Shown here piece by piece: positions 52,734 through 62,186 of a DNA stretch of 64,000 nucleotides. The position numbers and the translations under genes are program-made. The stretch comes from JBKQHQ01 sp052148715 (lineage in GTDB: Bacteria > Pseudomonadota > Alphaproteobacteria > Rhizobiales > Xanthobacteraceae), in assembly GCA_052148715.1 (NCBI GenBank), contig JBKQHQ010000235.1:1-64000 (forward strand), given 5' to 3'. The number at the start of each line of letters is the position of its first letter. The first letter of the stretch is position 1. The notes beneath the pieces were generated by a model. It did not search any database. It had not been told where the DNA came from and saw nothing but the letters and a program-made list of their open reading frames with translations.

Positions 52734-54692
52734 TTACTCGGCGGCAACGGGCGGCAGCGACGGTGCGACCGCTTCCTCGATCACCGGCGGCTCGCGGTTG
52801 GGCGCGACCACATCGTCCTCGACCCGCGCAAGCAGCTCGCGCGCTTCCTCGGCCTCCCGCTGCCTATTCCACATGCTCGCGTAAAGCCCCCCGCGCGCCA
52901 GCAATTGATGGTGCATGCCGCGCTCCGCGATGATCCCTTGATCGAGCACGATGATCTCGTCGGCACCAACGATGGTCGACAATCGGTGCGCGATCACCAA
53001 GGTCGTCCGGTTGCGGGAGACCCGCTCGAGGGCGTCCTGGATCTCTCGCTCGGTATGGCTGTCGAGGGCGGAGGTCGCCTCGTCTAGTACCAGAATCGGC
53101 GGACCCTTGAGGATGGTGCGGGCAATGGCGACGCGCTGCTTCTCCCCGCCGGAGAGTTTCAAGCCCCGCTCACCCACCTCGGTCTCATAGCCTTTTGGCG
53201 CCAAGCGGATGAACGCGTCGATCTGTGCCAGCCGTGCCGCCTCCTCCACCTCCACGTCGCTCGCCTCCCAGCGTCCGTAGCGGATGTTGTAGCGGATGGT
53301 GTCGTTGAACAGGACGGTGTCCTGCGGAACCATGCCGATCGACTGGCGCAACGATTTTTGCGTGACGTCGCGGATATCCTGACCGTCGATCAGAATGCGG
53401 CCGCCGGTCGTCTCGTAGAAACGAAAGAGCAGCCGCGAAATGGTCGACTTGCCGGCGCCCGAGGGTCCGACGATCGCGACGGTGCGGCCGGCCGGCACCT
53501 CGAAGCTGATGCCGCGCAGGATCGGGCGCTCGGCTTCGTAGGCAAAGGCCACGTTCTCGAAGCGGATCGTCCCCTTGGCGATGGCGAGCGGCGCGGCGTC
53601 CGGCCGGTCCTTGATCTCGGGCTCGCGCGCAAGAATCTTGAACATCGATTCGATGTCGATCACCGCCTGTTTGATCTCGCGATAGACCATGCCCATGAAA
53701 TTGAGCGGCTGGTAAAGCTGGATCATCATCGCATTGATCATCACGAAATCGCCTACCGTGTTGGTGCCGCGACGAATGCCGTAGGCGCACATCACCATGG
53801 TGCCGGCGAGCCCCGCGGTGAAAATCACCGCCTGGCCGGCATTGAGCACGGCGAGCGACGTATAGGCCTTCACGCTCGCGGACTCATAGCGCGCCATCGA
53901 CTTGTCGTAGCGCTGGGCCTCGCGCTCTTCGGCGCTGAAATATTTGACCGTCTCGTAGTTGAGCAGCGAGTCGATCGCCTTGGTGTTGGCGTCGGTGTCG
54001 CTGTCGTTCATCTTGCGGCGGATGCCGATGCGCCACTCCGTCGCGTGGTAGGTGTAGAGCGTGTACACCGCGACCATCGCCACGATGGCGAGCACGTAGC
54101 GCCAGTCGAACTGCCACAGCAGAACCGGGACGATGAGCGCGAGCTCGACGATGGTCGGGATCAATTGCAGGATCACCATCCGCACGATGATCTCGATGCC
54201 GTTGCGGCCGCGCTCGAGCACGCGTGTCAGACCACCGGTCTTGCGCTCGAGATGAAAGCGCAGCGAAAGCTCGTGCATATGCTCGAAGGTCCGCATCGCC
54301 AGACGTCGGACCGCATGCATCGCGACCTTGGCGAACATGCCGTCGCGGAACTGGGTGAACAGCGCCATCAAGACGCGCGTGCCGCCATAGGCCAGCGTCA
54401 ACACGATCGGCGCGGCCAAGACCCAGGCCAACCAGCCGGTCGCCGTGGCCGGCACATCGCCACGGCCACTCAAGGCGTCGGTCGCCCACTTGAAGGTGAA
54501 AGGAACCGCGAGCGTGGCGACTTTAGCCAGCACCATCAGCACCAGCGCCAGTACGACGCGCAGCCTCAGATCGGCCCGGTCCGCTGGCCAAATGTAGGGC
54601 CAAAGGTGGACCAGCGTCGCGATTTCAGCGTCACGCTCGGCAGAGACCTCGCGCTGGTGCGCGTGTGCCGGCCGCACATAACTATCGGTCAT
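52734..54692 (-). CDS. Atm1-type ABC transporter (fused permease and ATPase)
   Basis: 652 residues. N-terminal half: six-span type-1 exporter domain with LLNYETVKYFSAEEREAQRYDK, a hallmark of Atm1/ABCB7-like exporters. C-terminal half: Walker A GPSGAGKS, signature LSGGEKQRVAIARTILK, Walker B ILVLDEATSALD, H-loop IAHRLST. Bacterial Atm1 proteins export glutathione-bound compounds such as heavy metals or polysulfides. ATG 54692 is preferred over an earlier start. It lies 3 bases from psd, so it is likely in one operon with psd and pssA. Confidence 0.92.
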   Translation of the reverse strand: MTDSYVRPAHAHQREVSAERDAEIATLVHLWPYIWPADRADLRLRVVLALVLMVLAKVATLAVPFTFKWATDALSGRGDVPATATGWLAWVLAAPIVLTLAYGGTRVLMALFTQFRDGMFAKVAMHAVRRLAMRTFEHMHELSLRFHLERKTGGLTRVLERGRNGIEIIVRMVILQLIPTIVELALIVPVLLWQFDWRYVLAIVAMVAVYTLYTYHATEWRIGIRRKMNDSDTDANTKAIDSLLNYETVKYFSAEEREAQRYDKSMARYESASVKAYTSLAVLNAGQAVIFTAGLAGTMVMCAYGIRRGTNTVGDFVMINAMMIQLYQPLNFMGMVYREIKQAVIDIESMFKILAREPEIKDRPDAAPLAIAKGTIRFENVAFAYEAERPILRGISFEVPAGRTVAIVGPSGAGKSTISRLLFRFYETTGGRILIDGQDIRDVTQKSLRQSIGMVPQDTVLFNDTIRYNIRYGRWEASDVEVEEAARLAQIDAFIRLAPKGYETEVGERGLKLSGGEKQRVAIARTILKGPPILVLDEATSALDSHTEREIQDALERVSRNRTTLVIAHRLSTIVGADEIIVLDQGIIAERGMHHQLLARGGLYASMWNRQREAEEARELLARVEDDVVAPNREPPVIEEAVAPSLPPVAAE

Positions 54693-54900
54693 CGGCAATT
54701 CCGTTTCATGACGGCCGCAAGCCGACCGCCCACGCGTCATATAGAGGGATTCTTCCGCGTAATCACCCCGATCGGAGACGGACCGTCACGTAAGGGCCGG
54801 AGAATCGGCCGATTTTTTGCTTTAACGCAGATTCGAAATCACCGCGCCAAGCGCCGGCCCCGCCTGCGACAATAGCTTGCGCCCGCAGCGCACAGGTGCA

Positions 54901-55518
54901 ATGTCGAGGGACATGAGCAAGATCAATACGGTATGCGTCTATTGCGGATCGGGGGCCGGAACCAATCCGGCGTTCGTGGAGGCAGCCCGTAGACTGGGGC
55001 GGATTCTCGCCGAAGATCGGGTGGCGCTCGTCTATGGCGGTGGGTCCGTCGGGCTGATGGGGGCGCTTGCCAATGCGGTCCTCGACCACGGCGGTACCGT
55101 CACCGGCGTCATTCCGGAATTTCTTACCGGACGCGAGCAGATGCTCAGCCGCGTCCAGGAGGTCATCGTCACCCGCGACATGCACGAACGCAAGCGCATC
55201 ATGTTCGAGCGGGCGGACGCCTTCGTCGCCCTGCCCGGCGGTATCGGCACGCTCGAGGAACTCGTCGAGCAGATGACCTGGGCGCAGCTCGGCCGGCACA
55301 AGAAGCCGATCCTGATTGCCAACATCGACCGGTTCTGGGACCCGCTCTGCGCCTTGCTCGACCACATGACGAGCCTGGAATTCGTCCGCTCCGGACTCTC
55401 GATCAACCTGCTGATGGTCGAGCGCGTCGAGAGCATCTTGCCGAAGCTCAGGCATGCGGCCCTTGCGGTTTCCGAAGCCGACCAGGCGATGCAGCGGGCT
55501 GCCGCAGATCGGATGTGA
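54901..55518 (+). CDS. LOG-family protein (nucleotide phosphoribohydrolase)
   Basis: 205 residues. The family motifs are GGGSVGLMG, HERKRIMF and PGGIGTLEELVEQ. LOG proteins release free base from nucleoside 5'-monophosphates; in plants and some bacteria this activates cytokinins, while in many bacteria the role is nucleotide clean-up. ATG 54901 is used; ATG 54913 is possible. The gene converges with the VOC gene (40 bases apart). Confidence 0.9.
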   Translation: MSRDMSKINTVCVYCGSGAGTNPAFVEAARRLGRILAEDRVALVYGGGSVGLMGALANAVLDHGGTVTGVIPEFLTGREQMLSRVQEVIVTRDMHERKRIMFERADAFVALPGGIGTLEELVEQMTWAQLGRHKKPILIANIDRFWDPLCALLDHMTSLEFVRSGLSINLLMVERVESILPKLRHAALAVSEADQAMQRAAADRM

Positions 55519-55558
55519 ACGCGGGCGTCGCCGGTTTACAGGAGCGCATCGGTCCTCG

Positions 55559-55942
55559 TCACTTGCCGTTTTGCAGGAACGTCACCGCCTCGATGCGGTT
55601 GCCGTCCGGATCGCGGATGAAGGCGGCGTAATAACCGTCACCGTGCTGCGGCCGCAGGCCGGGCGCGCCGTCCGAAATCCCGCCGCCGAGCAGCGCCGCG
55701 GCGTGGAACGCGTCGACCGCCTCGGGGCTGCGCGCGCGCAGGCACACATGCGCCCCGCTCTCGGGCGCGATCGCCTCCATCGCGGCGCGGTGATTGAGCC
55801 AAAGCTCCGGATATTTCTTGCCGAACCCGACGGTCGCCGGCCGCGTCTCGAGCCTCGCCAGCCCGATAGTGCCGAGCAGCATTTCATAGAAGCGCGTCGC
55901 GCACGCCAGATCACGCACGACGATGGAGACATGATCGATCAT
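55559..55942 (-). CDS. VOC-family protein (glyoxalase/bleomycin-resistance type)
   Basis: 127 residues, one vicinal-oxygen-chelate module pair: MIDHVSIVVRDLACATRFYE at the start and YYAAFIRDPDGNRIEAVTF at the end, with metal-ligand candidates His4 and the late Glu. Possible roles are glyoxalase, dioxygenase or resistance protein; the substrate is unknown. It follows cimA by 9 bases and is probably co-transcribed with it. Confidence 0.88.
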   Translation of the reverse strand: MIDHVSIVVRDLACATRFYEMLLGTIGLARLETRPATVGFGKKYPELWLNHRAAMEAIAPESGAHVCLRARSPEAVDAFHAAALLGGGISDGAPGLRPQHGDGYYAAFIRDPDGNRIEAVTFLQNGK

Positions 55943-55951
55943 CTAAAAACC

Positions 55952-57574
55952 TCAGGCAGGCGCGCCGGTCTTGACCAGCTTGTAGATGATCGAGTCCATC
56001 AGAGCCTCGAAGGAGGCGTCGATCACGTTCGGCGATACGCCGACCGTGGTCCAGCGCTCGCCCCGCTCGTCCTCGCTCTCGATCAGCACCCGTGTCACCG
56101 CTTCGGTCCCGGCGTTGAGGATGCGGACGCGATAATCGCTCAGCTTCAAGCCGTCGATATAGCGCTGGTACTTGCCAAGGTCCTTGCGCAACGCGACGTC
56201 CAGCGCATTGACCGGGCCATTGCCTTCGGCCGCCGAGATCAAGATTTGCTCGTCGACCTTCACCTTGACCACGGCCATGGCCACGGTGACCCGGCTGCCC
56301 AGCGCGTTGAAACGCTGCTCGACATTGACATCGAACTGCTCGACCGAAAAGTAATCCGGCACGCGACCGAGCACGCGCCGCGCCAGCAACTCGAACGACG
56401 CATCCGCGGCCTCGTAGGCGTAGCCCCTGGCTTCGCGCTCCTTCACCTCCTCGAGCAGCCGCGCGACCTTTGGGTCATCCTTGTCGACGACGATACCCAG
56501 TTGCTCCAGGTCGGCGAGCATGCCGATACGCTCGAGCCCCGCCAAAACGTTCGACTTGCCCGCCTGCTCCGAGACCAGGACCCGGCGCCGGTTGCCGACG
56601 GTCTCGGGCCGCACGTGCTCGTAGGTGGCGGGCTCCTTGAGGATCGCCGAAGCATGGATGCCGGCCTTAGTGGCGAAAGCGCTCTCGCCGACGTAGGGGG
56701 CGTGGCGGTTCGGCGCGCGGTTGAGCATCTCGTCGAGGGTGCGAGAGACGCGCACGAGGTCTTTCAGCTTGTCGTCCGACACGCCGATCTCGAATTTTTC
56801 CGCGAAGGACGGCTTCAGCTTGAGGGTTGGGATGATGGAGACGAGATTGGCATTGCCGCAGCGCTCGCCGAGCCCATTGAGCGTCCCCTGGATCTGGCGC
56901 GCGCCCGCGCGCACCGCCGCAAACGTGTTGGCCACGGCCTGCTCGGTGTCGTTATGCGCGTGGATGCCCACGTGATCGCCGGGAATGTGCTTGACTACCT
57001 CGGTGACGATCTCTTCGACCTCATCTGGCAGGGTACCGCCGTTGGTGTCGCACAGCACGACCCAGCGTGCGCCTTCCGCATAGGCGGCCTTGGCGCAGGC
57101 GAGCGCGTAAGTCGCGTTGGCCTTGTAGCCGTCGAAGAAGTGCTCGCAGTCGACCATCGTCTCGCGGCCTTGCGCCTTCGCGGCGCCCACACTGTCGCGG
57201 ATCGAGGCAATGTTCTCCTCGTTAGTCGTCTCGAGCGCCACCCGCACGTGATAGTCCCAAGCCTTGGCGACGAAGCAGATAGCGTCGGCCTTGGCGTCCA
57301 GCACCGCCCGCAGCCCCGGATCATTCGACGTGGAACGTCCCGGCCGCCGGGTCATGCCGAAGGCGGTGAAGGTCGCGCCGAACCGGCGCGGCTCGGCAAA
57401 CAGTTGCGTGTCGGTCGGATTGGCGCCCGGATAGCCGCCCTCGACATAGTCGATGCCGAGATCGCCGAGCATCGCCGCGATCGTGAGCTTGTCGGTCAAG
57501 GTGAAATCAACACCGTTCGTCTGCGCGCCGTCGCGCAGGGTCGTGTCGAACAGATAGAGGCGCTCCTTGGGCAT
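55952..57574 (-). CDS. cimA: (R)-citramalate synthase
   Basis: 540 residues of the HMG-CoA lyase-like family. LFDTTLRDGAQTNGVDFTL is the N-terminal signature. Metal-binding IHAHNDTEQAVAN and GTLNGLGERCGNANL follow, and the C-terminal regulatory domain is present. Length and pattern fit the long citramalate synthase (TIGR00977 type), which joins acetyl-CoA and pyruvate to start a threonine-free isoleucine route; it also resembles isopropylmalate synthase, but the segment order favours citramalate. Preceded by a tiny membrane protein gene 6 bases upstream. Confidence 0.9.
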   Translation of the reverse strand: MPKERLYLFDTTLRDGAQTNGVDFTLTDKLTIAAMLGDLGIDYVEGGYPGANPTDTQLFAEPRRFGATFTAFGMTRRPGRSTSNDPGLRAVLDAKADAICFVAKAWDYHVRVALETTNEENIASIRDSVGAAKAQGRETMVDCEHFFDGYKANATYALACAKAAYAEGARWVVLCDTNGGTLPDEVEEIVTEVVKHIPGDHVGIHAHNDTEQAVANTFAAVRAGARQIQGTLNGLGERCGNANLVSIIPTLKLKPSFAEKFEIGVSDDKLKDLVRVSRTLDEMLNRAPNRHAPYVGESAFATKAGIHASAILKEPATYEHVRPETVGNRRRVLVSEQAGKSNVLAGLERIGMLADLEQLGIVVDKDDPKVARLLEEVKEREARGYAYEAADASFELLARRVLGRVPDYFSVEQFDVNVEQRFNALGSRVTVAMAVVKVKVDEQILISAAEGNGPVNALDVALRKDLGKYQRYIDGLKLSDYRVRILNAGTEAVTRVLIESEDERGERWTTVGVSPNVIDASFEALMDSIIYKLVKTGAPA

Positions 57575-57580
57575 GGCGCG

Positions 57581-57700
57581 TCAGGTCCAATAATGAAGGT
57601 AAATGTAGGTCGCGATGATCAGCGCCGCGATCAGCACGACGAACTTGAGCCCGATATAGTAGCGCCAATGGCGGGGGAACGGCGTGTCAGGACGTTTCAT
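57581..57700 (-). CDS. Very small membrane protein (39 aa)
   Basis: Starts MKRPDTPFPRHWRYYIGLKF, continues with one membrane span (VVLIAALIIATYIYLHYW) and stops. The N-terminus is basic and Trp/Tyr-rich, so the positive side stays in the cytosol. Its stop is 6 bases before cimA on the same strand, and the protein pattern resembles tiny conserved Rhizobiales membrane proteins. The function is unknown. Confidence 0.7.
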   Translation of the reverse strand: MKRPDTPFPRHWRYYIGLKFVVLIAALIIATYIYLHYWT

Positions 57701-57756
57701 CCGGTGCACTCCTCACTGCGCTAGCTGTTAAGTGTGCTGAAGGGGATTTGTACGTC

Positions 57757-57943
57757 GTCCCGGGCAACCCAAGTCGGATGTTTCCGACTTGGGTCAATGA
57801 AAGTTTGCCGAAGTCGGGAACACCCGACTTCGGTGTGCCCGGGACCCATCTCTCCACTAGTTCCGAGAGCCGGAATTCGATCTGTCGAGCACCACGCAGC
57901 GCGGAGGCCGCTGCCAAATGGGTCCCGGGCACAAGGCCCGGGA
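57757..57943. repeat. Cruciform-like repeat cluster downstream of cysS
   Basis: An outer 10-base stem (57757-57766 with 57836-57845, GTCCCGGGCA / TGCCCGGGAC) encloses two perfect hairpins: 12 bases (57767-57778 with 57783-57794, loop TGTT) and 11 bases (57808-57818 with 57823-57833, loop AACA). A further 8-base hairpin TCCCGGGC / GCCCGGGA lies at 57923-57943. The GGGTCCCGGGCACAAGGCCC-type sequence is a known dispersed Rhizobiales repeat style. It lies just after the cysS stop and may end that transcript. Confidence 0.9.
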
Positions 57944-57974
57944 TGACGGCCGAGCTCGCGGGGCGGCATTTGCT

Positions 57975-59339
57975 TCATCGCGCGACCTCCCATGTCGTGC
58001 CTTCCTTGGAATCCTTCAGCACCACCCCCATGGCGGCAAGCTCGTCACGGATGCGGTCGGCTTCGGCGAAATCTTTTGCCCCACGCGCCGCCTTGCGCGC
58101 ATCGATCAAGGCTTCAACCTGGGACGCGTCGATCCCGCGCGCCGCCTGCCGGCGCGCCGCCCACTGCGCGGCGCTCTCTCGGAAGAAACCAAGCATACGC
58201 AGGGATCCGCCCAATTCTTCACCGGCAATTCGGTCGCCCCCTTGCGCGAGATTGCGAAGCGCATGCAAGGCGGCGATCGCTTGCGGCGTGTTGAGGTCGT
58301 CGCAGAGCGCCGCCAAAACTTCGCCCCCGACGGTATCAGCAGTCACGGCGGCGGCGGCCGCATACCAATCGTCCAGCATCTTCCAACTTTCCTCGAGCCC
58401 GCGCGTCGTCCAGTCGATCGGCTGGCGGTAGTGCGTGCGCAGCATGTTGAGGCGGATCACCTCGCCCGGCCAATCGCACAAGATCTCCCGCATGGTCACG
58501 AAGTTGCCGAGCGACTTCGACATCTTGTCGCCTTCGACCTGCAGGAAGCCGTTGTGCATCCAATAGCGTGCCATCACGGGCGTGTGGAACGCGCAGCGTG
58601 ACTGCGCGATCTCGTTCTCGTGGTGCGGAAACACCAGATCGATACCGCCGCCGTGGATGTCGAAGGTTTCGCCAAGATGCTTCCAGGCCATCGCCGAGCA
58701 CTCGATGTGCCAGCCGGGCCGGCCCGGCGTGGCGATCCCGCCCGGCGACGGCCATGCCGGCTCGGCCGGCTTCGACGGCTTCCACAACACGAAATCCATC
58801 GGGTCGCGCTTGTAGGGAGCAACGTCGACACGCGCGCCGGCGATCATCTCATCGAGCGGACGTTTGGACAGCTTGCCGTAATCGGGCATCGAGGGCACCC
58901 TGAACAGCACGTGCTCCTCCGCCACATAGGCGTGGTCTGAGCGGAGCAGCCGCTCGATCAGCACCTTCATCTCGTCGATATGCTCGGTCGCCCGCGGCTC
59001 GACCGTCGGCGGGAGGCAGCCCATCGCCGCGACGTCCTCCTGGTAGTTCTTGAGGGTCTCCTCGGTCACGGTCCGGATCGGCACGCCACGCTCGGCAGCG
59101 CGCGCGTTGATCTTGTCGTCCACGTCGGTGATGTTGCGCACGTAGGTGACCGCCCGCTCGCCATAAAGGTGACGCAGCAGCCGAAACAGCACGTCGAACA
59201 CGATCGCTGGCCGGGCATTGCCGATATGGGCAAAATCGTAGACCGTGGGCCCGCACACATACATGCGCACGCGCGCGGGATCGAGCGGCTCGAAGGGCCG
59301 CTTTTCACGGGACAATGTATCGTGGAGCTTGAGCTGCAT
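57975..59339 (-). CDS. cysS: Cysteinyl-tRNA synthetase
   Basis: 454 residues, class I aminoacyl-tRNA synthetase. The HIGH motif is AHIGNAR, the zinc-binding cysteines include MYVCGPTVYD and WHIECSAMAW, PHHENEIAQS holds further ligands, and the KMSKS loop is GDKMSKSLGNF. It charges tRNA-Cys. ATG 59339 gives the normal start MQLKLHDTLS; the earlier frame to 59372 is not needed. Confidence 0.95.
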   Translation of the reverse strand: MQLKLHDTLSREKRPFEPLDPARVRMYVCGPTVYDFAHIGNARPAIVFDVLFRLLRHLYGERAVTYVRNITDVDDKINARAAERGVPIRTVTEETLKNYQEDVAAMGCLPPTVEPRATEHIDEMKVLIERLLRSDHAYVAEEHVLFRVPSMPDYGKLSKRPLDEMIAGARVDVAPYKRDPMDFVLWKPSKPAEPAWPSPGGIATPGRPGWHIECSAMAWKHLGETFDIHGGGIDLVFPHHENEIAQSRCAFHTPVMARYWMHNGFLQVEGDKMSKSLGNFVTMREILCDWPGEVIRLNMLRTHYRQPIDWTTRGLEESWKMLDDWYAAAAAVTADTVGGEVLAALCDDLNTPQAIAALHALRNLAQGGDRIAGEELGGSLRMLGFFRESAAQWAARRQAARGIDASQVEALIDARKAARGAKDFAEADRIRDELAAMGVVLKDSKEGTTWEVAR

Positions 59340-59723
59340 GGACACCCCTGGCTCGGCTGGCCGGGCGTCCATTTGTCTCGACGGAGAAAAGACGGCCGCA
59401 GCCAGCGTTAAGCGCTAGCGAATAATCTCCCGGCAAATGCAGGCAGGCCGACGGTTCATGGCGCGCACAATGGGCAAGCGCGCCCGGATCGTCAAGTGTC
59501 CTCATGCACTTAATCGTTATCATGCGCCGGACGCCGGCCTCGTCGGCTTGCTGTGCGAGGTATTATGTTGCCTCGCTTTCCGAATCGGGCTACGAGCGCA
59601 GCCACGACGGAAACCAACAGCCGATTCGCCTCTCAGGGCGGTTAACGCGTCCGTAACGGCTTTAGTGGCATTCTATCCATCGGTACTCAGTCACGGTACC
59701 AATCCAAACAGCGAGCGCCTCCA
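59340..59723. other. Intergenic, 384 bases between divergent genes
   Basis: No gene is supported. It must carry the cysS promoter and that of the small secreted protein; neither can be placed. Confidence 0.5.
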
Positions 59724-60026
59724 ATGCGCACAATGCTTGCCGCGTTGATCGTCTTTGTTTTTGGCCCGCTTTCGGCTCAAGCCGAAAAACGCGTCTTCGT
59801 TATCGCCAATAACACCGACTACGGGGTCGACCGATGTCTGTCGAGCGGCGCAGCCTGCGGCGCCGCGGTGGCGACCGCCTACTGCCGCTCGCGCGAGTTC
59901 GCCGAGGCCATTTCCTACCGCAAGGTCGACCGTGACGACATAACGGGCGGCGTGCCGGCGAGCGGGGGCGCGGCCTGCCGCAGCAGCCTCTGCGAGGACT
60001 TTGTCGCAATCGAGTGCACCCGCTAA
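59724..60026 (+). CDS. Small Cys-rich secreted protein
   Basis: 100 residues. Signal peptide MRTMLAALIVFVFGPLSAQA, then a mature part of about 80 residues with six Cys (DRCLSSGAACG, TAYCRS, GAACRSSLCEDF, IECTR), enough for three disulphides. AAC-type pattern CLSSGAACGAAVATAYC resembles small secreted Rhizobiales proteins of unknown role. It stands alone between cysS and galE. Confidence 0.7.
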   Translation: MRTMLAALIVFVFGPLSAQAEKRVFVIANNTDYGVDRCLSSGAACGAAVATAYCRSREFAEAISYRKVDRDDITGGVPASGGAACRSSLCEDFVAIECTR

Positions 60027-60074
60027 TCGGCGCTCCTTGACGGCGAGCCGGCGGCCCGTTCGCCGGAACATTCG

Positions 60075-61064
60075 CTAACCGTTTGAAAGGGCGTTGGCCT
60101 TTGCTTCCCACGCCAAGGCGTGCGCGACGATGGTCTCGAGGTCGTCGAGACGGGGCTTCCAATCGAGCGTCGCCTTGATGCGCTCGGCCCGCGCAACGAG
60201 CTCGGCTGGATCGCCGGGCCGCCGCGGCGCCACCTTGACCTGAAAATCGACGCCGGCAACTTTCTTCACCGCCGCGATCACTTCGCGCACGGTGTAGCCG
60301 TGGCCATAGCCGCAGTTGAGCACGAGACTGGCACCGCCCCCTTCGAGGTAGGCGAGCGCGAGCAAGTGGGCCTGCGCGAGGTCGGAGACGTGTATGTAGT
60401 CGCGAATGCAGGTGCCGTCGCGGGTCGGGTAGTCGATCCCGTAGAGTTCCATGCCCGGCCGCGCGCCCAATGCGGCCTGGCTCGCGATCTTGATCAAATG
60501 CGTTGCCTGCGGCGTCGATTGACCGGAGCGCGCCTGCGGGTCCGCGCCGGCGACGTTGAAATAGCGCAGCGCGACGGAGCGAAGCCCGTGCGCGGCGCCG
60601 GCGTCACGCAGCATGACCTCCGTCATCAGCTTAGACGAGCCGTATGGGGAGATCGGCCGCAGCGGCGCGTCCTCGCCGATCGGGCTCTCGGGAGGATCGC
60701 CATAGACGGCGGCGGTCGACGAGAAGATAAACTGTGAAACGCCGTGCGCTACGGCGGTTGCGATCAATCCGCGGGATTTTACAGTATTGTTAAGATAATA
60801 TTTCAACGGATTGGCGACCGATTCCGGCACGATGATCGATCCGGCAAAATGGATGATCGCGCGAACGTTGAAGCGACGAATGACGTCGGCGACCAGCGCT
60901 TCGTCACCGCAGTCCCCCTCGATGAGTTGCACGCGAGCAGGCACCGCCCGGCGAAATCCCGTGCTCAAGTCGTCGAGAACCAAAACCTCCTGCCCGGCAT
61001 CGAGCAGAGCAAGGACCATGTGGCTGCCGATGTAGCCGGCTCCGCCAGTGACGAGCACGGTCAC
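60075..61064 (-). CDS. galE: UDP-glucose 4-epimerase
   Basis: 329 residues, extended short-chain dehydrogenase. NAD-binding VTGGAGYIGSHM, catalytic SSTAAVYG and YGSSK (Tyr-x3-Lys), then RYFNVAGADP. It interconverts UDP-glucose and UDP-galactose for polysaccharides. It lies between two unrelated genes and converges with the small secreted protein gene (48 bases apart). Confidence 0.93.
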   Translation of the reverse strand: MTVLVTGGAGYIGSHMVLALLDAGQEVLVLDDLSTGFRRAVPARVQLIEGDCGDEALVADVIRRFNVRAIIHFAGSIIVPESVANPLKYYLNNTVKSRGLIATAVAHGVSQFIFSSTAAVYGDPPESPIGEDAPLRPISPYGSSKLMTEVMLRDAGAAHGLRSVALRYFNVAGADPQARSGQSTPQATHLIKIASQAALGARPGMELYGIDYPTRDGTCIRDYIHVSDLAQAHLLALAYLEGGGASLVLNCGYGHGYTVREVIAAVKKVAGVDFQVKVAPRRPGDPAELVARAERIKATLDWKPRLDDLETIVAHALAWEAKANALSNG

Positions 61065-61158
61065 GGTGCCTCCATCAGTTCATCCGGACGAACAAACGAC
61101 TCGCGGGAACGAACCTCGCCTACGATGCAATCGGGAATCGCCGTGCAACCGACGAACC

Positions 61159-61704
61159 CTATCTCTCCACCCAATCGGCACATTTGGCGACCGGGTCGCT
61201 GCCGCCCCAAGGCATGATCGGAACCGAGGAGGTCGAGTTCTTCGGTGACCCCTCGATCAGCTTGTCCGAGTAGACCATGTAGACCAGCACATTGCGCTTG
61301 GTGTCGCAGCCGCGCACGATCTGCATCTTCTTGAAGAACAGCGAACGGCGCTGGCGGAACATGTCCTCGCCTTGCTCGAATTTGGCTTTGAAGCGGATCG
61401 GCCCGATTTGGCGGCAGGAGAGCGAAATATCGGAAACCTCCTCGGCCACGCCCAGCCAGCCCTTGAGCCCGCCCTTCTCGGGCACCGTGAAGTGGCAGGC
61501 GACCCCCTCGACCTGCGGATCGTCGAGGCCGTAGGTCGCAAGCTTGTCGTTCGGCGTCAGCAGCTTGAACACCGTCGACCGCTTGAAGATGAGGTCCGGC
61601 TCATCGGCCGCCCGTGCTGCCGCGACCGACAGAACGGTAGCCAATGCCGTGACCGATGCCAGCACAGATCGCCGCACCCTATTCGCCGAATGGTTCCTTC
61701 GCAT
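61159..61704 (-). CDS. creA: CreA family secreted protein
   Basis: 181 residues. Signal peptide ends near ARAADEP. The conserved CreA core includes DDPQVEGVACHFTVPEKGGLKGWLGVAEEVSDISLSCRQ and VRGCDTKRNVLVYMVYSDKLIEGSPKNSTSSVPI. CreA proteins are periplasmic and of unknown function, widely conserved. No cre regulatory genes are next to it. Confidence 0.92.
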   Translation of the reverse strand: MRRNHSANRVRRSVLASVTALATVLSVAAARAADEPDLIFKRSTVFKLLTPNDKLATYGLDDPQVEGVACHFTVPEKGGLKGWLGVAEEVSDISLSCRQIGPIRFKAKFEQGEDMFRQRRSLFFKKMQIVRGCDTKRNVLVYMVYSDKLIEGSPKNSTSSVPIMPWGGSDPVAKCADWVER

Positions 61705-61805
61705 GAATCCCTCGCAGTGCTGCCATGCCTGTCACGCCGAGATGGTGGCCCCGCGCGAGGAATGACAGAGGCCAGCACCGAGCGCCACCGAAAGACCGCT
61801 TCGGG

Positions 61806-61994
61806 CTATTTCGTGGCGAGCGCGATCGCTTCCGCAAGGATGTCGGGATCGCCGATGTGGTTTGCCAGGATGAGCACGAGCTTGGCATCGAGATCCGCCG
61901 CCTGCTGCTCGTTCAATCCACGCCGGGCTTCCACCAAAGCCACAAAGGCGGCATCCGGGTCGGGGAACCGGGACTGGGTGATCAGTTTCGGCAT
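61806..61994 (-). CDS. DUF2783 small protein
   Basis: 62 residues: MPKLITQSRFPDPDAAFVALVEA, then DLDAKLVLILANHIGDPDILAEAIALA. This matches DUF2783, small helical proteins usually encoded beside an FAD monooxygenase gene of the type found 0.6 kb upstream here. The pairing suggests a helper or regulatory subunit, but the role is unknown. Here the pair is split by the Csp-type gene on the other strand. Confidence 0.85.
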   Translation of the reverse strand: MPKLITQSRFPDPDAAFVALVEARRGLNEQQAADLDAKLVLILANHIGDPDILAEAIALATK

Positions 61995-62186
61995 GGAACT
62001 TTCCGGGCCTTTCCGAGCTGGTTGTTCCGCTGATGCGCGAAAGTACTTGCAGGTCTTTGCCGTGCGCGTAGTCGCGGGCGGCAAGTAGACGGAACGTCTG
62101 TCTAAGTACAAAAACAAGTTATGGAACCAAAAAGCAAGGGCGGGGTTCCCCACCGTGTCGCGACCATTCGCGAAGAGGAGACCCTG

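Noticed and set aside
55454..57724. Plus-strand frame of 756 codons opposite cimA and the VOC gene
   Set aside because: It is fully antisense to cimA, whose motifs are clear; the product is His/Arg/Asp-rich shadow sequence.
62121..62186. Upstream ATG extending the copper-binding protein by 22 residues
   Set aside because: The ribosome binding site GAGGAG favours ATG 62187 and the extension has no Cys or helix pattern of the family.
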